The notes: generated by a model from the sequence alone, not told the origin. A stretch of DNA of 8,214 nucleotides from Bacteroidales bacterium UBA4073 (GCA_002383425.1 DFYV01000057.1:1-8214); one strand, 5' to 3'; positions 1 through 6,930 are shown, counted from the first letter of the stretch. Numbers and translations: made by a program.

Positions 1-25
1 ATTCCGAACGAAGTGAGGAATCTGT
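1..25. repeat. Fragment of a short palindromic intergenic element, cut by the window edge
   Basis: The first bases contain ATTCC near the start and GGAAT near base 18, an inverted pair around GAACGAAGTGA. The layout (ATTnCGA ... nAATCTG) matches the left arm of the hairpin element at 2896-2972, although the inner bases differ. I read it as one arm of a dispersed palindromic repeat whose other part lies outside the window. Without the flank this remains tentative. Confidence 0.45.
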
Positions 26-35
26 GTTGAAGTTT

Positions 36-51
36 ATGGTTGATGGTTGAT
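36..51. repeat. Short heptamer tandem repeat, unit ATGGTTG, about 2.3 copies
   Basis: ATGGTTG occurs at 36-42 and 43-49 and is followed by AT. Alone this would be negligible. It is listed because it has the same 7-bp period as the longer arrays that start 16 bases downstream. Confidence 0.5.
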
Positions 52-66
52 TTCATTTAAATTTCA

Positions 67-130
67 AATTACGAATTACGAATTACGCTTGTTTACCTTT
101 TACTTTTGCCTTTTAACTTTTAACTTGATT
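67..130. repeat. Degenerate heptamer array: AATTACG x3, then TTTTAAC-like units
   Basis: AATTACG is repeated exactly three times at 67-73, 74-80 and 81-87. After a three-base break come GTTTACC (91-97), a 6-base slip TTTTAC (98-103), TTTTGCC (104-110), and TTTTAAC twice (111-117 and 118-124). A 6-base unit TTGATT (125-130) leads directly into the next array. The period stays 7 while the unit sequence changes stepwise. Confidence 0.8.
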
Positions 131-249
131 TTGAACCTTGAACTTTGTACCTTGAACTTTGAACCATGAACTTTGAACCATGAACTTTAAACCTTAAACC
201 TTGAACCTTGAACCCTGAACTTCGAACCTCGAACCTCGAACCTCGAACC
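131..249. repeat. Heptamer tandem array, 17 units of TTGAACY
   Basis: Seventeen consecutive 7-bp units with no indels run from 131 to 249. The consensus is TTGAACC or TTGAACT. Variants are TTGTACC, ATGAACT, TTAAACC, CTGAACT and, in the last four units, TCGAACC. The third base onward (GAAC) is the most constant part. Variants cluster: ATGAACT alternates in the middle, TTAAACC is paired, and TCGAACC is repeated four times, as expected if units spread by local slippage or unequal exchange. The array lies about 75 bp upstream of the putative promoter of the outer membrane protein gene. I know of no demonstrated function. Confidence 0.93.
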
Positions 250-325
250 TTTATCCTTTTCACAGCGCATCAAAAAAAGAATTAGCCATTACCATTTGAC
301 AGGAAATACTGATTAAAATAATGGC

Positions 326-333
326 TACTTTTG
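326..333 (+). promoter_or_regulatory. Candidate Bacteroidota -7 promoter element for the OMP-nadE pair
   Basis: TACTTTTG matches the Bacteroidota -7 consensus TAnnTTTG exactly and ends 25 bases before the ATG at 359, giving a short leader. A TTTG is present at 295-298, but its 27-base spacer is longer than the usual 19-21, so the -33 element is not convincing. This is the only good promoter candidate between the heptamer array and the gene. Confidence 0.5.
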
Positions 334-358
334 CATAGTAACCTCTAAAGATTTCGGA

Positions 359-1024
359 ATGATGAAACCATTTGCACTAATCATTGTATCGGCGCTTATA
401 CTGGAGAGTCAATTAACCAACGCCCAGAGTTACAGCTTTGGTGTTTTTGTTGATCCACAGCTATCGTGGGTTAACTCCGATACCAAGCGGTACGATCCCA
501 ACGGACCTGTTACAGGATTAAACATTGGCTTTACCGCCGATAAATTCTTTGCTAAAAGGTACGCTTTTGCCTCCGGGCTTTCCATTAACACCATAGGAGG
601 TAACGTCAGGTTTATGCAATCAGCCTATACCCTAAAAACCATCGATGGAGAGTATATTATTGACGTAGGCGATAATATCAAATTTAAATCACAATACCTC
701 ACACTGCCCATAGGCTTTAAGTTTCGAACAAATCAAATTGGATACATAACTTACTTTGCCAATGTTGGTATAAGTGGTAATGTCAGAATCAGAAGTTACG
801 TATGGAACACAACCTATGATGTTTCCCGTGAAACCTTTAAAACCGATATGGAGTGGGGGTTTGCATCGTACTACATTGGGGTGGGAGGCGAATACTCCCT
901 TGGCGGGGAAAGCGCCATTCTGTTTGGAATTTTATGGAGCGATGGCTTAACCCGAATCATCGAACTTCCAAACTCAAGCATAACCTCACAAAGCCTATCG
1001 CTAAAAATTGGGATAGTTTTCTAA
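359..1024 (+). CDS. Small outer membrane beta-barrel protein (PorT/OMP_b-brl_2 type)
   Basis: The 221-residue product starts with a signal peptide: MMKP, a hydrophobic stretch through about residue 16, then NAQ at 21-23, a common Bacteroidota cleavage context. The mature part is an alternation of short amphipathic strands rich in Gly, Tyr, Phe and Ser (for example FASGLSINTIGG, YLTLPIGFKF, SYYIGVGGEY). It ends in a strand with a C-terminal Phe (SLSLKIGIVF), typical of barrels inserted in the outer membrane. Length and pattern fit the 'outer membrane protein beta-barrel domain' families of Bacteroidota; the ligand or role cannot be inferred. Two consecutive ATGs open the frame (359 and 362); the first is used here, and no Shine-Dalgarno decides between them. 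The gene ends 18 bp before nadE on the same strand, so the two are probably co-transcribed, though no functional link is obvious. Confidence 0.8.
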   Translation: MMKPFALIIVSALILESQLTNAQSYSFGVFVDPQLSWVNSDTKRYDPNGPVTGLNIGFTADKFFAKRYAFASGLSINTIGGNVRFMQSAYTLKTIDGEYIIDVGDNIKFKSQYLTLPIGFKFRTNQIGYITYFANVGISGNVRIRSYVWNTTYDVSRETFKTDMEWGFASYYIGVGGEYSLGGESAILFGILWSDGLTRIIELPNSSITSQSLSLKIGIVF

Positions 1025-1028
1025 CATT

Positions 1029-1035
1029 AGGAAAG
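1029..1035 (+). promoter_or_regulatory. Possible ribosome binding site for nadE
   Basis: AGGAAAG lies seven bases before the ATG at 1043, in the 18-bp gap between the two plus-strand genes. It is one of the few Shine-Dalgarno-like sequences in the window. It supports translation starting at 1043. Confidence 0.5.
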
Positions 1036-1042
1036 TCAAAAA

Positions 1043-2710
1043 ATGAAAGTAGCGCTATCGCAGCAAAACTACACAATAGGGCACTTTGACCTTAATGCCG
1101 AAAAAATCATTACCTCAATTAAACGGGCAAAAGCTGAGGGTGCAAGACTAATTGTGTTTTCAGAACTATCGGTTTGTGGATATCCACCGCACGATTTGCT
1201 CACCCATAAGTATTTTGTTGAAAAAAGTTTAGCCACGGTTAATCAAATTGCCCTGCACTGCACTGACATTTATGCCATAGTTGGCGCTCCAAGTATGAAC
1301 AGGAATAGTACCGGGAAACTTCTTTTTAACTCGGCATACCTTTTAGGCGAAGGGAAAGTAATAACTACATACCACAAAACACTTTTACCTGATTACGACA
1401 TTTTTGATGAGTACCGTTACTTTGAACCTAACCCCAGCATTTACAGGCTTGCCGAGATTGATGGACTTAAACTGGCTATTACCATTTGCGAGGATATCTG
1501 GGACGATCAGCCAATAACCTCGGCATTTGCCAGAGGAAAACTTTACCGCGATGCACCAATGAATCACCTTTCAAAGCTGAACCCCGATGTGGTAATCAAT
1601 ATTTCGGCTTCGCCTTTCAGCTACAACATTGAAGAACGCAGGCTCGAAGTATTCCGCAATAACGTAGTTCGATACTCTAAACCAGTAATTTACGTTAACC
1701 AGGTTGGTGGCAATGCCGATTTGCTTTTTGATGGTGGGTCAATGGTAGTAAACGCCAAAGGCGGCATCGTTCTTAAAATGAAAAGCTTTGAAGAAGATTT
1801 TAGGGTGATCGAAACCAACGCCATCCATGACGAACCACCTGTGGAAGCGCAAACCCACATACCGGATAGATCAAGAATTGAGCGCATCCATAATGCCCTG
1901 GCGATGGGAATAAGGGATTATTTCGGTAAGCTTGGGTTTACTCGGGCAACACTTGGCCTTTCAGGTGGCATCGATTCCGCTGTTGTTTTGGCCCTGGCAG
2001 CCCAAGCGCTCGATGTGAACAACATGAGAGTGCTACTAATGCCATCGCTGTACTCATCGCCACACTCCATTGACGATGCAGTAGCTCTTGCAAAAAAACT
2101 CGGGGTTAAGTACGATATAGTTTCCATTCAACCCATTTTTGAATCGTTCAAAAGCCAGCTGAAAGCAATTTTTGTAGATAAACCCGAAGATATCACCGAG
2201 GAAAACATACAAGCCCGCATTCGGGGAACATTGCTTATGGCCATTTCGAATAAATTCGGTCATCTACTGCTGAATACCAGCAACAAAAGCGAAGCAGCGG
2301 TAGGCTACGGAACGCTATACGGCGATATGTGCGGAGCACTCAGCGTTTTGGGCGATGTTTACAAAACCGATGTTTACCAGCTGGCAAGCTACATCAACCG
2401 TAACGAGGAGGTTATTCCCATCAATACCATTCAAAAACCACCATCAGCGGAGTTACGTCCCAACCAAAAGGATTCCGATTCGCTTCCCCCATACGAAATA
2501 CTCGATCCCATACTTTTTGCTTACATTGAGCAAGGCCTATCGGCCGAGGAAATAGCTATGCTTGGTTTCGATAGTACAACCGTAAACCGTACAATACGAC
2601 TTGTAAACATAAACGAGTTTAAGCGCTATCAATCGCCACCAATACTAAGGGTATCGTCCAAGTCATTTGGTTATGGACGCAAAATGCCATTAGTTGCCAA
2701 ATGGAGCTAA
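1043..2710 (+). CDS. nadE: Glutamine-dependent NAD+ synthetase
   Basis: This enzyme makes the last step of NAD synthesis: ATP-dependent amidation of nicotinate adenine dinucleotide in the cytoplasm, with ammonia drawn from glutamine. The 555-residue protein has both domains. The N-terminal carbon-nitrogen hydrolase (about 1-260) shows the catalytic triad: Glu41 in FSELSVCGYPP, Lys112 in YHKTLLPDYDIFDEYRYF and Cys149 in ITICEDIW. The C-terminal synthetase domain (about 275-545) has the ATP pyrophosphatase P-loop SGGIDSA at 307-313. It also has NTSNKSE at 411-417, YGDMCG at 426-431 and the substrate-side KPPSAELRPNQKD at 465-477. Length fits the two-domain bacterial form of about 540-580 residues, so it can use glutamine rather than only free ammonia. 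All key residues are present. It follows the outer membrane protein gene by 18 bp. No classical terminator is visible right after the stop; the hairpin at 2896-2972 is the first strong structure downstream. Confidence 0.97.
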   Translation: MKVALSQQNYTIGHFDLNAEKIITSIKRAKAEGARLIVFSELSVCGYPPHDLLTHKYFVEKSLATVNQIALHCTDIYAIVGAPSMNRNSTGKLLFNSAYLLGEGKVITTYHKTLLPDYDIFDEYRYFEPNPSIYRLAEIDGLKLAITICEDIWDDQPITSAFARGKLYRDAPMNHLSKLNPDVVINISASPFSYNIEERRLEVFRNNVVRYSKPVIYVNQVGGNADLLFDGGSMVVNAKGGIVLKMKSFEEDFRVIETNAIHDEPPVEAQTHIPDRSRIERIHNALAMGIRDYFGKLGFTRATLGLSGGIDSAVVLALAAQALDVNNMRVLLMPSLYSSPHSIDDAVALAKKLGVKYDIVSIQPIFESFKSQLKAIFVDKPEDITEENIQARIRGTLLMAISNKFGHLLLNTSNKSEAAVGYGTLYGDMCGALSVLGDVYKTDVYQLASYINRNEEVIPINTIQKPPSAELRPNQKDSDSLPPYEILDPILFAYIEQGLSAEEIAMLGFDSTTVNRTIRLVNINEFKRYQSPPILRVSSKSFGYGRKMPLVAKWS

Positions 2711-2768
2711 AATTGTTTTAAGTAAAAATATAGCATCATGAATGAGCCCAGTCAAAAAGTTTATATGC

Positions 2769-2793
2769 GTTAAACGTTAAACGTTAAACGTTA
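2769..2793. repeat. Heptamer tandem repeat, unit GTTAAAC, about 3.6 copies
   Basis: GTTAAAC is repeated perfectly at 2769-2775, 2776-2782 and 2783-2789, followed by GTTA. It lies inside the left part of the outer inverted repeat. The period equals that of the arrays upstream of 250. Confidence 0.85.
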
Positions 2794-2862
2794 GGTCAAA
2801 GATAAATCTATAAATACTTGAAAATATAGTTTGCATTTATGGCGTTTTTATGATAAACATAA

Positions 2863-2998
2863 TTGAGTCCAGTCAAAAAAGGCCAAAAGCAAACGCGTCA
2901 TTGCGAGGAGGCACGACGAAGCAATCTGTTGCTCAAAGAGATATAGATTGCTTCGCTTCGCTCGCAATGACGAGAATACCTTTTTAGACTGGACTCAT
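2863..2998. repeat. Inner inverted repeat pair, 136-bp MITE-like unit
   Basis: The inner pair of the same motif is at 2863-2880 (TTGAGTCCAGTCAAAAAA) and, inverted, at 2981-2998 (TTTTTAGACTGGACTCAT). Ends and orientation match the outer pair, so this reads as one element inserted in another or as a duplication. AA flanks both ends (2861-2862 and 2999-3000). The strong hairpin element occupies its centre. Confidence 0.65.
2896..2972. repeat. Palindromic hairpin element (CGTCATTGCGAG family)
   Basis: The left arm CGTCATTGCGAG (2896-2907) is perfectly complementary to CTCGCAATGACG (2961-2972). The stem continues with GAAGCAATCT (2918-2927) against AGATTGCTTC (2945-2954), separated by unequal inner segments, and has a loop of about 17 bases. 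Closely similar CGTCATTGCGAG...GAAGCAATC palindromes are familiar as dispersed intergenic repeats in many bacterial genomes. In RNA form it would be a long stable hairpin and could act as a transcription end or RNA stabiliser for nadE; that role is inference. Confidence 0.85.
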
Positions 2999-3164
2999 AA
3001 TTTTTAATGAAACACCCATGATATAGTAAAAACACAAACACGAATGAATATAAAGTGCTGATACTGTTTAACTTAATGAATTATTTTCGGATGAAATTCG
3101 GCTTTTTATACTGGACTCATGAATAAAATTATGTTAATTTCATGTCACAAAGCATAAAATGGCG

Positions 3165-3172
3165 TAATTTTG
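3165..3172 (+). promoter_or_regulatory. Candidate -7 promoter element of the Crp-family gene, implying a very short leader
   Basis: TAATTTTG is an exact TAnnTTTG match, but it lies only seven bases before the ATG at 3180. No good TTTG sits 19-21 bases upstream (the region reads CATG/TTTC). If it is real, the mRNA would be leaderless or nearly so. The first alternative in-frame ATG is about 48 codons in, inside the cNMP fold, so the start is unlikely to be later. Confidence 0.4.
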
Positions 3173-3179
3173 AAAAAAA

Positions 3180-3887
3180 ATGTCCAGAACTTCTTACAAC
3201 ATCGATATTGAAAACGTATTTGAAGGGGTATGTGGGCTTTTCCCTAACCTTAAGCCTGAGGAGAAGGCAATTATCCGAAAGAATATCACCTGCCAGTATT
3301 TCCGAAAAGGTGAGATAATATACATGGAGGGTGATACTCCACAAGGTTTGGTATGCCTTTCAAAAGGGAAGGTTAAGCTATACAAGGAGGGAGTAGGCGG
3401 GCGCGATCAAATTGTTCGCATGGCCAAGCCCATTGGATTCATAGGATATAGGGCACTATTTGCCGAAGAGAACTACACGGCTACCGCTGAAGCCCTCGAA
3501 GATTCAATTGTCTGCATTATTGAGAGAAATGCTTTCATGGGAATACTCAGAAACAATGCTGAGCTTACGCTTAACATACTCAAATCGGTAGCCACGGAGT
3601 TGGGTTTTTCTACCAACCGTACCGTAACCCTTACCCAAAAGCATATACGCGGTCGGTTAGCTGAGTCGTTAATATTTCTCCGTGATACCTATGGGCTGGA
3701 AGACGATGGCAGAACCATAAAGGTTTACCTGTCGCGCGAGGATTTAGCAAACCTATCGAACATGACCACCTCCAACGCCATCAGAACCCTGGCGGGCTTA
3801 GCTGATGAGGGCGTAATTGAACTCGATGGCCGAAGGATAAAAATACTTGATCATCACAGGCTGGAACGTATAAGCGATTTGGGTTAG
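3180..3887 (+). CDS. Crp/Fnr-family transcriptional regulator
   Basis: The 235-residue protein has the two-domain Crp layout. A cyclic-nucleotide-binding-like beta-roll spans about residues 15-125, with FRKGEIIYMEGDTPQGLVCLSKGKVKLYKE as the typical opening strands. A long dimerisation helix follows (about 128-150). A winged helix-turn-helix spans about 155-230: LSREDLANLSNMTTSNAIRTLAGLADEGVIE, then a wing through GRRIKIL. It probably binds DNA as a dimer and responds to a small molecule or redox state. Cysteines are at 18, 38, 59 and 112, but they are not clustered as in the Fe-S site of Fnr, so an oxygen sensor of that kind is not supported. The effector cannot be told from sequence. The gene starts at 3180 with no Shine-Dalgarno and is probably transcribed alone. 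Its stop is one base from the stop of the convergent murF-alr gene. Confidence 0.9.
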   Translation: MSRTSYNIDIENVFEGVCGLFPNLKPEEKAIIRKNITCQYFRKGEIIYMEGDTPQGLVCLSKGKVKLYKEGVGGRDQIVRMAKPIGFIGYRALFAEENYTATAEALEDSIVCIIERNAFMGILRNNAELTLNILKSVATELGFSTNRTVTLTQKHIRGRLAESLIFLRDTYGLEDDGRTIKVYLSREDLANLSNMTTSNAIRTLAGLADEGVIELDGRRIKILDHHRLERISDLG

Positions 3888-3888
3888 G

Positions 3889-6357
3889 CTACTCCTGAAA
3901 ATAAACGCGCTTAACGCGCTGGGAAACCGACGTTAATACTTCGTATGGAATAGTTCCCAGGGCCTTTGCCATGTGCGATATGGTTGGATGCTGACCAAAA
4001 ACTACCACCTCGTCACCTTCTTTAACATCAACACCAGTAGCATCGAGGGTGCAGGTATCCATGCTGATATTCCCTATGGTTGGTACCAAAACCCCGTTGA
4101 GCATCATGCTGTAGTTGCCATTTCCAAGCATTCGCGATAAGCCATCGGCATAGCCAATCGGAATGGTAACAACGGTTGTTGGTTTGTCAACAACACCCTT
4201 CCGGCTATATCCCACGGTTTCGCCTGGTTGGATATGCTTAACCTGTATCACCTTACTCCTAAGGGTGCTTATATGTATCAGCTTATCGGAAAGTGTTGGA
4301 CTAATGCCATACAGGCCAATGCCAAGGCGTACCATATCGAACTGAGCTTCGGGATACCGCTCTATCCCACCCGTATTAAGTATGTGACACATAGGCTGAT
4401 AGCCTAAGGCATTGATTAATATTTCGGATGCCTGTTTAAAAGTTGCAATCTGATGTTGGGTAAACTGATCGTGGTGTGGCTCATCGCTTGCAGCTAAATG
4501 CGAGAATATACTTTTCACCCTCACGGAATTGGTTGACGCAAGAATGTTGATGAGCTCACTGAGCTGGTCAGGAGTAAACCCAAGCCTATGCATGCCGGTA
4601 TCAATCTTAATATGTACTCCATACGAGCTCACACCCACCCTATTCAAAACGTTGATAAATTCCCTTAAACCTGTAAGGCTATATATTTCAGGCTCAAGAT
4701 TAAACTCAACCATTAGCTCGTAAGTGCCAAACGAAGGGTTTAGAACAACAATGGGTAGGGTGATGCCAGCCTCCCGGAGTGCTACCCCCTCATCGGTATA
4801 GGCTACGCCAAGGTAATCGACACGTTGGAACTGCAGTAAATTGGCTATTTCGTACGAACCACTGCCATAAGAAAACGCTTTAACCATTGCCATTAGCTTA
4901 ACCCCAGGATCCAGTAGGCTACGGTAGTAGTTCAAATTATGGGCAATGGCATTCAGGTTGATTTCGAGCGTTGTTCGATGAACCTTTCGTTCAAGCATGG
5001 TGCTAATCTGCTCAAAATGGAACTTTCGGCTACCCTTTATTAGTATGGCAGCATCTCGAATTTCTTTTCGCTTTAAGTCGAGCAAAAACTCATGCGTACT
5101 GCTGTAAAATTCGGCTTCAACCTCAAAGGCATAGTCGTAGCGACTTATTTCGGGTCCAATTCCAATAAGCAAATCAACCCCTTTATCCTTAAGCATTTGA
5201 GCAACCTTGGAATAAAGCTGTTCAGGGGCATAACCGCTCTCTAAGATGTCGGAAAGTATAACCACATACCGGTTGTGTTGCTTTTGCTGCATAAGGAAAT
5301 CAATGGCAATGGCAAGTGAACCTAAATCGGAGTTGTAGGAATCGTTAATAATAGAGCAACGGTTTATCCCCTCCTTTAGTTCCAAACGCATGGCTACGGG
5401 CTGCAAGGTATGTAACCGCTTATCGATATCATGAACACTATAACCCAGCAGTAGCATGGTAGTTACGCAATGCATGGCATTCTCATACGATGCTGTATCG
5501 GTAAAGGGTATCGATAGGGTGAAATCTTGTTGGCTATAGCGAATTTTAACTTGAGTTTTTCCAGCCACACGTTGAATACTTTTAACCTGTACTTTGGAAG
5601 CAGGGCTTTGTCCCCAGGTTAACAGCTGGTTATCGGCAAGCAGGGTATTTCCCCGGATAATGGAATCGATAGCTGCATGATCCTTGCAGTATATCAACGT
5701 TTTAACCTCACGGAAGAGTTTCAACTTTTCATTTACCTTCTCATCGATATCGTCGAAGTTTTCCTGATGGGGCATCCCAATGTTGGTGAAAATGCCAATG
5801 GTAGGATCGATTATTGGCTGTAGTTTAACCATCTCACCTGGTTTAGATATGCCCGCTTCAAAAATGGCCAAATCGAAGTGGTCGTCCATTTGTAGCGCCG
5901 ACAAGGGTACACCCACCTGCGAGTTGTAGCTTCGGGGACTTCGAACTATTTGATACTCGGGAGAGAGTAACTGGTTGAGCCACTCCTTCACCATAGTCTT
6001 GCCATTACTACCAGTAATACCAATTACAGGATAAACAAATCGGTTACGGTGATATGCTGCCAGTTTTTGAAGGGCTTGCAGGGTATCGTCAACCTCAACA
6101 AAAGTAGCGTTAGGGTAATTACTATAACTAACTTCATCAGGTTCTACAAGAAATGCCTTAACATTACGTAACTGATAGAGTTCATCTATAAACTCATGAC
6201 CGTTGTGGTTTGGACCAACAAGCGCAATAAATAACAAACCATTGCCCGAAACGGGAGTCCTGCTATCGGTAATTACGTTCCGAATGGTAAAACCAGAATC
6301 GCCAATTACCTTACCTTGAACAATCTCAGCAAGTTCTATAGTGGTTAGGTTAATCAT
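3889..6357 (-). CDS. murF-alr: Bifunctional UDP-MurNAc-tripeptide:D-alanyl-D-alanine ligase / alanine racemase
   Basis: This 822-residue fusion serves cytoplasmic peptidoglycan precursor synthesis. The racemase half makes D-alanine; the ligase half adds D-Ala-D-Ala to the UDP-MurNAc-tripeptide. The MurF half (about 1-455) has the Mur-ligase ATP loop GITGSNGKT at 113-121 followed by VKEW, the acidic FEAGIS at 166-171, TNIGMPHQENF at 191-201 and NDSYNSD at 338-344. The alanine racemase half (about 462-822) begins at TTLEINLNAIAHNL. It has the PLP lysine Lys493 in MVKAFSYGSG, KIDTGMHRLGF at 584-594 and HILNTGG at 658-664. The likely second catalytic tyrosine is Tyr717 in VGYSRKG, and GNISMD is at 762-767. 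All catalytic landmarks are present in both halves, so both activities are expected. The fusion is the normal state in Bacteroidota. It starts at an ATG with no Shine-Dalgarno, 50 bp after the DUF3592-like gene on the same strand, and has its own promoter candidate. Confidence 0.96.
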   Translation of the reverse strand: MINLTTIELAEIVQGKVIGDSGFTIRNVITDSRTPVSGNGLLFIALVGPNHNGHEFIDELYQLRNVKAFLVEPDEVSYSNYPNATFVEVDDTLQALQKLAAYHRNRFVYPVIGITGSNGKTMVKEWLNQLLSPEYQIVRSPRSYNSQVGVPLSALQMDDHFDLAIFEAGISKPGEMVKLQPIIDPTIGIFTNIGMPHQENFDDIDEKVNEKLKLFREVKTLIYCKDHAAIDSIIRGNTLLADNQLLTWGQSPASKVQVKSIQRVAGKTQVKIRYSQQDFTLSIPFTDTASYENAMHCVTTMLLLGYSVHDIDKRLHTLQPVAMRLELKEGINRCSIINDSYNSDLGSLAIAIDFLMQQKQHNRYVVILSDILESGYAPEQLYSKVAQMLKDKGVDLLIGIGPEISRYDYAFEVEAEFYSSTHEFLLDLKRKEIRDAAILIKGSRKFHFEQISTMLERKVHRTTLEINLNAIAHNLNYYRSLLDPGVKLMAMVKAFSYGSGSYEIANLLQFQRVDYLGVAYTDEGVALREAGITLPIVVLNPSFGTYELMVEFNLEPEIYSLTGLREFINVLNRVGVSSYGVHIKIDTGMHRLGFTPDQLSELINILASTNSVRVKSIFSHLAASDEPHHDQFTQHQIATFKQASEILINALGYQPMCHILNTGGIERYPEAQFDMVRLGIGLYGISPTLSDKLIHISTLRSKVIQVKHIQPGETVGYSRKGVVDKPTTVVTIPIGYADGLSRMLGNGNYSMMLNGVLVPTIGNISMDTCTLDATGVDVKEGDEVVVFGQHPTISHMAKALGTIPYEVLTSVSQRVKRVYFQE

Positions 6358-6393
6358 GAGTGTTGTATAATTGACAGGTGCAATTTAGCTAAA

Positions 6394-6425
6394 CAAATTT
6401 ACAAAATCTATTTTTTGGCTCTAAA
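6394..6425 (-). promoter_or_regulatory. Candidate promoter for murF-alr
   Basis: Read on the minus strand, TAAATTTG (plus 6394-6401) is an exact TAnnTTTG element. TTTA (plus 6422-6425) lies 20 bases upstream in the -33 position (three of four bases of TTTG). It ends 36 bases before the murF-alr ATG and overlaps the last codons of the upstream gene. murF-alr may thus be transcribed on its own as well as by read-through. Confidence 0.5.
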
Positions 6426-6836
6426 TGCAAGGTAAAATGCCATCCATAGTATAAAGAGTATTCCAGGGACAATGGCTTTAGGGTGGGTATAAAATGCCCC
6501 AATGCTAAACACCATGCAATCCGTGGGTTTCTTGGGGTTATAAACCACTTTCAGCACAGAACCCGTGGGGTACTCAAAATTCTCCGGGCCATAAAACTGA
6601 ATTATTTCACCATCGGTGGTGGTGAACCTAATTACCGGATACTTATCGGGCCCAAAAACCGAAAATCCAAAGTACCTCACGTTCTCCTCGCCTACAACCA
6701 CACCGGTTGTATAACTACCCCAGATCAGCAGACGATACTTTGAAGTTATAGGAAGAAGTAGTATCATCAAGGTGATAAACCAGAATAGTTTTGTCGTTAC
6801 ATGATGCGATATGTCAACTTTGCCTTTCACCCACAC
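6408..6836 (-). CDS. DUF3592-like small membrane protein
   Basis: The 142-residue protein has a basic N-terminus and a membrane segment at about 16-31 (KLFWFITLMILLLPIT). A beta-rich domain follows at about 40-115, then a second membrane segment at about 121-138 and a basic tail RAKK. The middle part (TTGVVVGEE..., YPVIRFTTTDGEIIQFYG, then TGSVLKVVYNPKKPTDCMV) resembles DUF3592-type proteins, whose loop is predicted to face outside the cytoplasm. Function is unknown. The start is probably GTG at 6834-6836, since an in-frame stop lies three codons upstream and the first ATG would cut into the first membrane segment. A second GTG at codon 3 is equally possible. It is 50 bp upstream of murF-alr on the same strand and may be co-transcribed with it. 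Confidence 0.75.
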   Translation of the reverse strand: MWVKGKVDISHHVTTKLFWFITLMILLLPITSKYRLLIWGSYTTGVVVGEENVRYFGFSVFGPDKYPVIRFTTTDGEIIQFYGPENFEYPTGSVLKVVYNPKKPTDCMVFSIGAFYTHPKAIVPGILFILWMAFYLAFRAKK

Positions 6837-6930
6837 AAAAATTTAAAACTCTTGAAGCATGCTTGAAAATCAATATTTTACAAAATGTTCATCGCGAGTT
6901 AAATTAACGTAATTTTCTTTTAAAAATCCT

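Larger units (their letters stand above)
2742..3120. repeat. Outer inverted repeat pair of a nested repeat element
   Basis: An 18-bp motif related to ATGAGTCCAGTCAAAAA occurs four times in the nadE-Crp gap, twice on each strand. The outer pair is at 2742-2759 (ATGAGCCCAGTC...) and, inverted, at 3103-3120 (...ATACTGGACTCAT). GA flanks both outer ends (2740-2741 and 3121-3122), which could be a 2-bp target duplication or chance. No ORF lies between the ends, so if this is mobile it would be a non-autonomous, MITE-like element. Confidence 0.6.

Noticed and set aside
131..249. The heptamer array read on the minus strand as an open frame encoding a 7-residue peptide repeat
   Set aside because: A 7-bp period gives a 21-bp, 7-codon cycle that is open by chance in that direction. 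There is no start context, domain or flanking coding sequence, and the period persists in arrays where the frame is not open.
296..324. Sigma70-type promoter TTGACA-N17-TAATGG upstream of the OMP gene
   Set aside because: Bacteroidota housekeeping promoters use TTTG/TAnnTTTG, the -10 match is poor, and an exact TAnnTTTG lies just downstream.
3180..3887. Assignment of the regulator as an oxygen-sensing Fnr
   Set aside because: The four cysteines are dispersed (18, 38, 59, 112) and do not form the N-terminal cluster needed for the Fe-S centre.
6483..6743. 86-codon plus-strand frame opposite the DUF3592-like gene
   Set aside because: It is fully covered by a better minus-strand gene with two membrane segments, and its product resembles nothing.
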